This document shows positions 31,274 to 34,994 of a stretch of 34,994 bases of DNA, one piece after another (position 1 is the stretch's first letter; every line of letters begins with the position of its first letter). Source of the DNA: Blastococcus atacamensis (GTDB lineage: Bacteria; Actinomycetota; Actinomycetes; Mycobacteriales; Geodermatophilaceae); NCBI RefSeq assembly GCF_002938425.1, contig NZ_POQU01000037.1, positions 1 through 34,994 of the forward strand. Reading direction: 5' to 3'. The notes beneath the pieces were generated by a model. That model searched no databases and was not told the DNA's origin. It worked only from the letters and a program-made list of their open reading frames with translations. The position numbers and the translations under genes were made by a program.

Positions 31274-33105
31274 TTCGGCTTGGCCGATGCGGTGGACTCG
31301 TTCGTGGAGAGCGCGGCCACGAAGGCCTCCTGGGGGACCTCGACGCGGCCGACCATCTTCATCCGCTTCTTGCCCTCCTTCTGCTTCTCCAGCAGCTTGC
31401 GCTTGCGGGTGATGTCACCGCCGTAGCACTTGGCGAGGACGTCCTTGCGGATGGCGCGCACCGTCTCGCGGGCGATGACCCGGGAGCCGACGGCTGCCTG
31501 GATGGGCACCTCGAACTGCTGCCGCGGGATGAGCTCGCGCAGCTTGCCGGCCATCATCACGCCGTAGCTGTAGGCCTTGTCCTTGTGCACGATGGCGCTG
31601 AAGGCGTCGACGGCCTCGCCCTGCAGCAGGATGTCCACCTTGACCAGCGCGGACTCCTGCTCCCCCGCCTCCTGGTAGTCGAGGCTGGCGTAGCCGCGGG
31701 TGCGGGACTTCAGGGCGTCGAAGAAGTCGAAGATGATCTCGCCGAGCGGCAGCGTGTAGCGCAGCTCGACCCGGGACTCACTGAGGTAGTCCATGCCGCC
31801 GAGCTGCCCGCGCCGACTCTGGCACAGCTCCATGATCGCGCCGGTGTAGTCGCTGGGGGCGATGATCGTCGCGTTGACGATCGGCTCGTAGACCCGGTCG
31901 ATCTTGCCTTCCGGCCAGTCGCTCGGGTTGGTCACCGTGATCTCGCTGCGGTCCTCCATGACCACGCGGTAGACCACGTTGGGCGCGGTGGAGATCAGGC
32001 TGATGCCGGCCTCGCGCTCGAGGCGCTCGCGGACGATCTCCAGGTGCAGCAGGCCGAGGAAGCCGACGCGGAAACCGAAGCCCAGCGCCGCCGACGTCTC
32101 CGGCTCGTAGACCAGCGCGGCGTCGTTGAGCAGCAGCTTGTCCAAGGCCTCGCGCAGCAGCGGGTACTCGCTGCCGTCGATCGGGTAGAGCCCCGAGTAG
32201 ACCATCGGCTTCGGGTCGCTGTACCCGCCGATCGGCTCGACCGCGGGCTTGCTGTGCAGCGTGACGGTGTCGCCGACCCGGGACTGGCGGACGTCCTTCA
32301 CGCCGGTGATGAAGTAGCCGACCTCCCCGACGCCCAGCGAGGGCACCGGCTTGGGCTCGGGCGAGATGACGCCGATCTCCAGCAGCTCGTGCGTTGCGCC
32401 GGTGGACATCATCTTGATCTTCTCGCGACCGGAGATCCGGCCGTCGACGACGCGGACGTAGGTGATGACGCCGCGGTAGATGTCGTAGACCGAGTCGAAG
32501 ATCATCGCGCGGGCCGGCCCGTCCGCCTCGCCCACCGGTGCGGGGATGTCGGCGACGATCTGGTCGAGCAGGGCGGGCACGCCCTCGCCGGTCTTGCCGC
32601 TCACGCGGAGCACCGAGTCGGGGTCGCAGCCGATGATGTGCGCGATCTCCGCGGCGTACTTCTCCGGCTGGGCGGCCGGCAGGTCGATCTTGTTGAGGAC
32701 CGGGATGATCGTGAGGTCGTTCTCCATGGCCAGGTAGAGGTTGGCCAGGGTCTGCGCCTCGATGCCCTGCGCGGCGTCGACCAGCAGCACGGCACCCTCG
32801 CAGGCGGCCAGTGAGCGGGAGACCTCGTAGGTGAAGTCGACGTGGCCGGGGGTGTCGATCATGTCGAGGACGTACTCGGTGTCCCCGACCTTCCACGGCA
32901 GGCGCACGTTCTGCGCCTTGATGGTGATGCCGCGCTCCCGCTCGATGTCCATGCGGTCGAGGTACTGGGCGCGCATGTTGCGGCTCTCGATGATTCCGGT
33001 GACCTCGAGCATCCGATCGGCCAGCGTCGACTTGCCGTGGTCGATGTGGGCGATGATGCAGAAGTTCCGGATGAGGGCCGGATCGGTGGCAGCGGGAGTC
33101 GTCAC
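31270..33105 (-). CDS. lepA: Elongation factor 4 (LepA)
   Basis: Ribosome-associated translational GTPase that promotes back-translocation or ribosome assembly. 611 residues. G1 is AHIDHGKST, the switch I region contains '[13 protein letters not shown]', G3 is DTPGHVDF and G4 is NKID. EF-G-like domains and the LepA-specific C-terminal domain ('[20 protein letters not shown]') follow. The start is GTG 33105; an upstream frame to 33321 is low-complexity shadow. It is divergent from rpsT. In related genomes hemW usually follows; here a MOSC gene and about 20 kb of accessory DNA intervene. Confidence 0.97.
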   Translation of the reverse strand: MTTPAATDPALIRNFCIIAHIDHGKSTLADRMLEVTGIIESRNMRAQYLDRMDIERERGITIKAQNVRLPWKVGDTEYVLDMIDTPGHVDFTYEVSRSLAACEGAVLLVDAAQGIEAQTLANLYLAMENDLTIIPVLNKIDLPAAQPEKYAAEIAHIIGCDPDSVLRVSGKTGEGVPALLDQIVADIPAPVGEADGPARAMIFDSVYDIYRGVITYVRVVDGRISGREKIKMMSTGATHELLEIGVISPEPKPVPSLGVGEVGYFITGVKDVRQSRVGDTVTLHSKPAVEPIGGYSDPKPMVYSGLYPIDGSEYPLLREALDKLLLNDAALVYEPETSAALGFGFRVGFLGLLHLEIVRERLEREAGISLISTAPNVVYRVVMEDRSEITVTNPSDWPEGKIDRVYEPIVNATIIAPSDYTGAIMELCQSRRGQLGGMDYLSESRVELRYTLPLGEIIFDFFDALKSRTRGYASLDYQEAGEQESALVKVDILLQGEAVDAFSAIVHKDKAYSYGVMMAGKLRELIPRQQFEVPIQAAVGSRVIARETVRAIRKDVLAKCYGGDITRKRKLLEKQKEGKKRMKMVGRVEVPQEAFVAALSTNESTASAKPK

Positions 33106-33197
33106 AGTGCCGCCATCGTCCCACGCCGCCGGCCGGACCCGGCGCCGGGCGCGACGATCGGTGCGCGCGGGGTGTGCCGGAGGTCGCCGACCGCGCG

Positions 33198-33227
33198 TTG
33201 GGACGCCCGCCGGGCGGCTGGTATCTT
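33198..33227 (+). promoter_or_regulatory. Putative rpsT promoter
   Basis: TTGGGA at 33198-33203 and TATCTT at 33222-33227 with an 18-base spacer, about 100 bases before the rpsT start. The hexamers are plausible for the housekeeping sigma factor but the call rests on pattern only. Confidence 0.4.
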
Positions 33228-33323
33228 TGCTGGCCGGTCCGCTTGGTGCCTCCGCGCCCGGACGCAAGAACTCTGCACGACTGTCAGAAGTACTCCCTCC
33301 TGTCGAGACACCGAGGCTCACGC

Positions 33324-33584
33324 GTGGCGAACATCAAGTCCCAGCTCAAGCGGATCAAGACCAACGAGAAGGCGCGTCAGCGCAACGTTGCCGTCAAGTC
33401 CGCCCTCAAGACGGCCGTCCGGCGCGTCCGCACCGCCGCCGAGTCCGGGGACGCCGCCGCTGCCACCGCCGCGCTGGCAACCGCCAACAAGCAGCTGGAC
33501 AAGGCCGCCTCCAAGGGCGTCATCCACAAGAACCAGGCTGCCAACCGCAAGTCGGGTCTGACGAAGCTCATCTCCGGCCTCTGA
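33324..33584 (+). CDS. rpsT: 30S ribosomal protein S20
   Basis: An 86-residue, Lys/Arg/Ala-rich, three-helix protein that binds 16S rRNA early in small-subunit assembly. It starts '[20 protein letters not shown]' (GTG start at 33324) and ends '[19 protein letters not shown]', both typical of bS20. A longer frame to 33174 has no support. The gene is divergent from lepA and convergent with holA, the normal actinobacterial neighbourhood. A strong terminator follows. Confidence 0.98.
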   Translation: MANIKSQLKRIKTNEKARQRNVAVKSALKTAVRRVRTAAESGDAAAATAALATANKQLDKAASKGVIHKNQAANRKSGLTKLISGL

Positions 33585-33613
33585 GTCGGCCGGCCGCGCG
33601 TCGCGCGGATCGA

Positions 33614-33654
33614 ACGAGCCCCCTTCCCTTCCGGGACGGGGGCTCGTCGCTTTT
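33614..33654 (+). terminator. Intrinsic terminator of rpsT
   Basis: ACGAGCCCCC (33614-33623) pairs with GGGGGCTCGT (33638-33647); a 14-base loop lies between, and the stem is followed by CGCTTTT. A classical stem plus short U-tract. Confidence 0.9.
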
Positions 33655-33810
33655 CCGGGCCGTCGCTCCTCCGGGCCGTCGCTCTTCCGGGCCGTCGCTC
33701 TTCCGGGCCGTCGCTCTTCCGGGCCGTCGCTCTTCCGGGCCGTCGCTCTTCCGGGCCGTCGCTCTTCCGGGCCGTCGCTCTTCCGGGCCGTCGCTCTTCC
33801 GGGCCGTCGC
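33655..33810. repeat. Tandem repeat, 10 copies of a 16-bp unit
   Basis: The core CCGGGCCGTCGC recurs exactly every 16 bases, at 33655, 33671, 33687, 33703, 33719, 33735, 33751, 33767, 33783 and 33799. The unit is CCGGGCCGTCGCTCTT; only the first unit differs in its linker (CTCCT in place of CTCTT). The unit resembles the tail of the rpsT terminator (GTCGCTTTTCCGGG), so the array probably arose by duplication of that tail. Confidence 0.95.
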
Positions 33811-33863
33811 AGGACGCCGGCCCGCCGGGGGACGCCAATCCTCCGGAGAGGACCCGGCGCGGC

Positions 33864-34865
33864 TCAGCGGCGGGCGGCCACCCGGCCGCGGCCGGTCTCG
33901 ACGCGGATGTCGACGATCCGCCGGATGGCCCGCTCGAGGGCGTAGTCCGCGCTGGCCGCGGCTCCCTTGACGTCGGCGTTGAGGTCGGCGGCGACGCCGA
34001 GGGCCTGCTGCAGCCCCTCGATGCTCCAGCCGCGCGCCTGCGCCTGGGCCTTCTTCACCTTCCACGGCGGCATCTTGAGGGTGCGGGCGAGATCGCCGGG
34101 GTTGGTCGAGCTGAGCGAGGCCACCCGCGCCGCGGTGCGCACGCCGTCGGCGATGGCGTCGGCGATGAGCACGTGGGCGACGCCGCGCTCCAGAGCCCAG
34201 CGCAGCATCTCGATCGACCCGGCCCGGTCGCCGGTGAGCACCCGCTCGGCGACGGTGAAGCCGGTGACCTCGGCCTGACCGCGGTGGAACCGGGCGACGT
34301 CGTCCGCGTCGATGTTGCCGCCGAAGTCGCTCACCAGCTGGCTGGCCGCGGCCGACAGGCCACGGAGGTCCGCCCCGATCGCGTCCACGAGCGCGGTGAC
34401 CGCGTCCGGCGTGATGCGGCCGCCGAAGGTGCGGACCTCGTTGCGCACGAAGGCGATCCGGTCGCCGACCGAGCTCACCTTCGGGCACTCGTCCACGGCG
34501 GCACCGGCGGCCTTGAACGCCTTGACCAGGGCCTCGTTGCGCTTGCCTCCCGAGTGGACGATGACCAGCGTGAGATCCGGGTCGGGGTCCTTCGTGTAGG
34601 ACGTCAGCGAGTCCACCAGCGCGCCGGCCGCCTCGTTGACCCCGGTGACGACGACCACCCGGTGGCCGCCGAAGAGCGAGGGCGCCAGGACGTCGGCGAG
34701 CTGGCCGACCGGCAGGCCCATCGCCGCCAGCTCGTGCACCTCGGCGTCGGGGTGGCGGGCGAGGACCGCGGTGCGGACGGCGCTCACAGCGCGCGACCGG
34801 AGCAGCTCCTCCTCGCCGATCACGACGCGCAGCCGAGAGGTGGGCTCGACCGGTGAGGCAGGCAC
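33864..34865 (-). CDS. holA: DNA polymerase III subunit delta
   Basis: Clamp-loader delta subunit of 333 residues that opens the beta clamp. Although divergent, it shows the family layout: an AAA+-like N-terminal domain without functional Walker motifs ('RVVVVTGVNEAAGALVDSL', 'DLTLVIVHSGGKRNEALVKA'), a middle part with 'CPKVSSVGDRIAFVRNEV', and a helical C-terminal collar ('MPPWKVKKAQAQARGWSIEG', 'LNADVKG'). The start is GTG 34865. The downstream gene is convergent rpsT, beyond the tandem repeat. Confidence 0.95.
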   Translation of the reverse strand: MPASPVEPTSRLRVVIGEEELLRSRAVSAVRTAVLARHPDAEVHELAAMGLPVGQLADVLAPSLFGGHRVVVVTGVNEAAGALVDSLTSYTKDPDPDLTLVIVHSGGKRNEALVKAFKAAGAAVDECPKVSSVGDRIAFVRNEVRTFGGRITPDAVTALVDAIGADLRGLSAAASQLVSDFGGNIDADDVARFHRGQAEVTGFTVAERVLTGDRAGSIEMLRWALERGVAHVLIADAIADGVRTAARVASLSSTNPGDLARTLKMPPWKVKKAQAQARGWSIEGLQQALGVAADLNADVKGAAASADYALERAIRRIVDIRVETGRGRVAARR

Positions 34866-34994
34866 ATCCGCATGGTGTCACGCCCCGCCGACGTTCCCGG
34901 CCGGGCGCCGGGGACCGGGTCGCGACGTCACCATCGGGTGCCTGTGCGCCGACCGTCGCGCCAGGGGCCCGACCGCGCGCCGCCACTCCCCAGC

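Noticed and set aside
33655-33810. CRISPR array
   Set aside because: The 16-bp units are contiguous with no unique spacers, and no cas genes are present.
33377-33838. Minus-strand frame encoding Arg/Pro/Gly repeats through the tandem array
   Set aside because: A 16-base unit shifts frame each copy and the frame overlaps rpsT; stop-free GC-rich repeat, not a protein.

Overview
The window is very GC-rich actinobacterial chromosome. The gene content, the core order holA-rpsT-lepA ... hemW-hrcA-dnaJ-rsmE, and above all a selenocysteine tRNA with anticodon CUA point to the family Geodermatophilaceae (Blastococcus, Geodermatophilus, Modestobacter and relatives). Published work has reported UAG-reading tRNA-Sec in Geodermatophilus and Blastococcus. 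The assignment is inferred from sequence features and was not tested by a database search.

Layout. Positions 33-3264 (+) hold a three-gene PhnD/PhnC/PhnE-like ABC importer whose binding protein resembles the family annotated as putative selenate transporter. Positions 3367-5774 (+) hold the CstA carbon-starvation transporter and its small YbdD partner. From 5856 to 8771 (-) lies the heat-shock operon hrcA-dnaJ-rsmE with a CIRCE operator. Positions 9074-10062 carry small conserved proteins, and 10223-11461 (-) is hemW. Between hemW and lepA sits about 20 kb of accessory genes: an enoyl-CoA hydratase-like protein, a PH-domain protein, the complete selenocysteine system (selB and selA, tRNA-Sec(CUA), a WYL protein, selD), a patatin, a decayed TetR gene, a quinone-oxidoreductase-like enzyme, a guanidine-III riboswitch with its Gdx exporter, an HTH/Clp-N pair, an LprG/P55-like lipoprotein-transporter pair, and a flavin monooxygenase/IclR/SsuABC-like importer cluster. 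The core resumes with a MOSC protein and lepA (-), then rpsT (+) and holA (-).

How the genes work together. SelD makes selenophosphate, SelA converts seryl-tRNA-Sec to selenocysteinyl-tRNA, and SelB delivers it to the ribosome. The importer at the left edge may supply selenium oxyanion. The anticodon CUA means selenocysteine would be inserted at UAG rather than UGA. This fits the local stop-codon use: of 35 protein genes called here, 33 end in TGA, one in TAA (hemW) and one in TAG (rsmE). No credible UAG-containing selenoprotein gene lies in the window. A second apparent circuit is an IclR regulon: three TTCC(G/T)-N7-GAACG sites lie in front of the monooxygenase, the IclR gene and the ABC importer operon.
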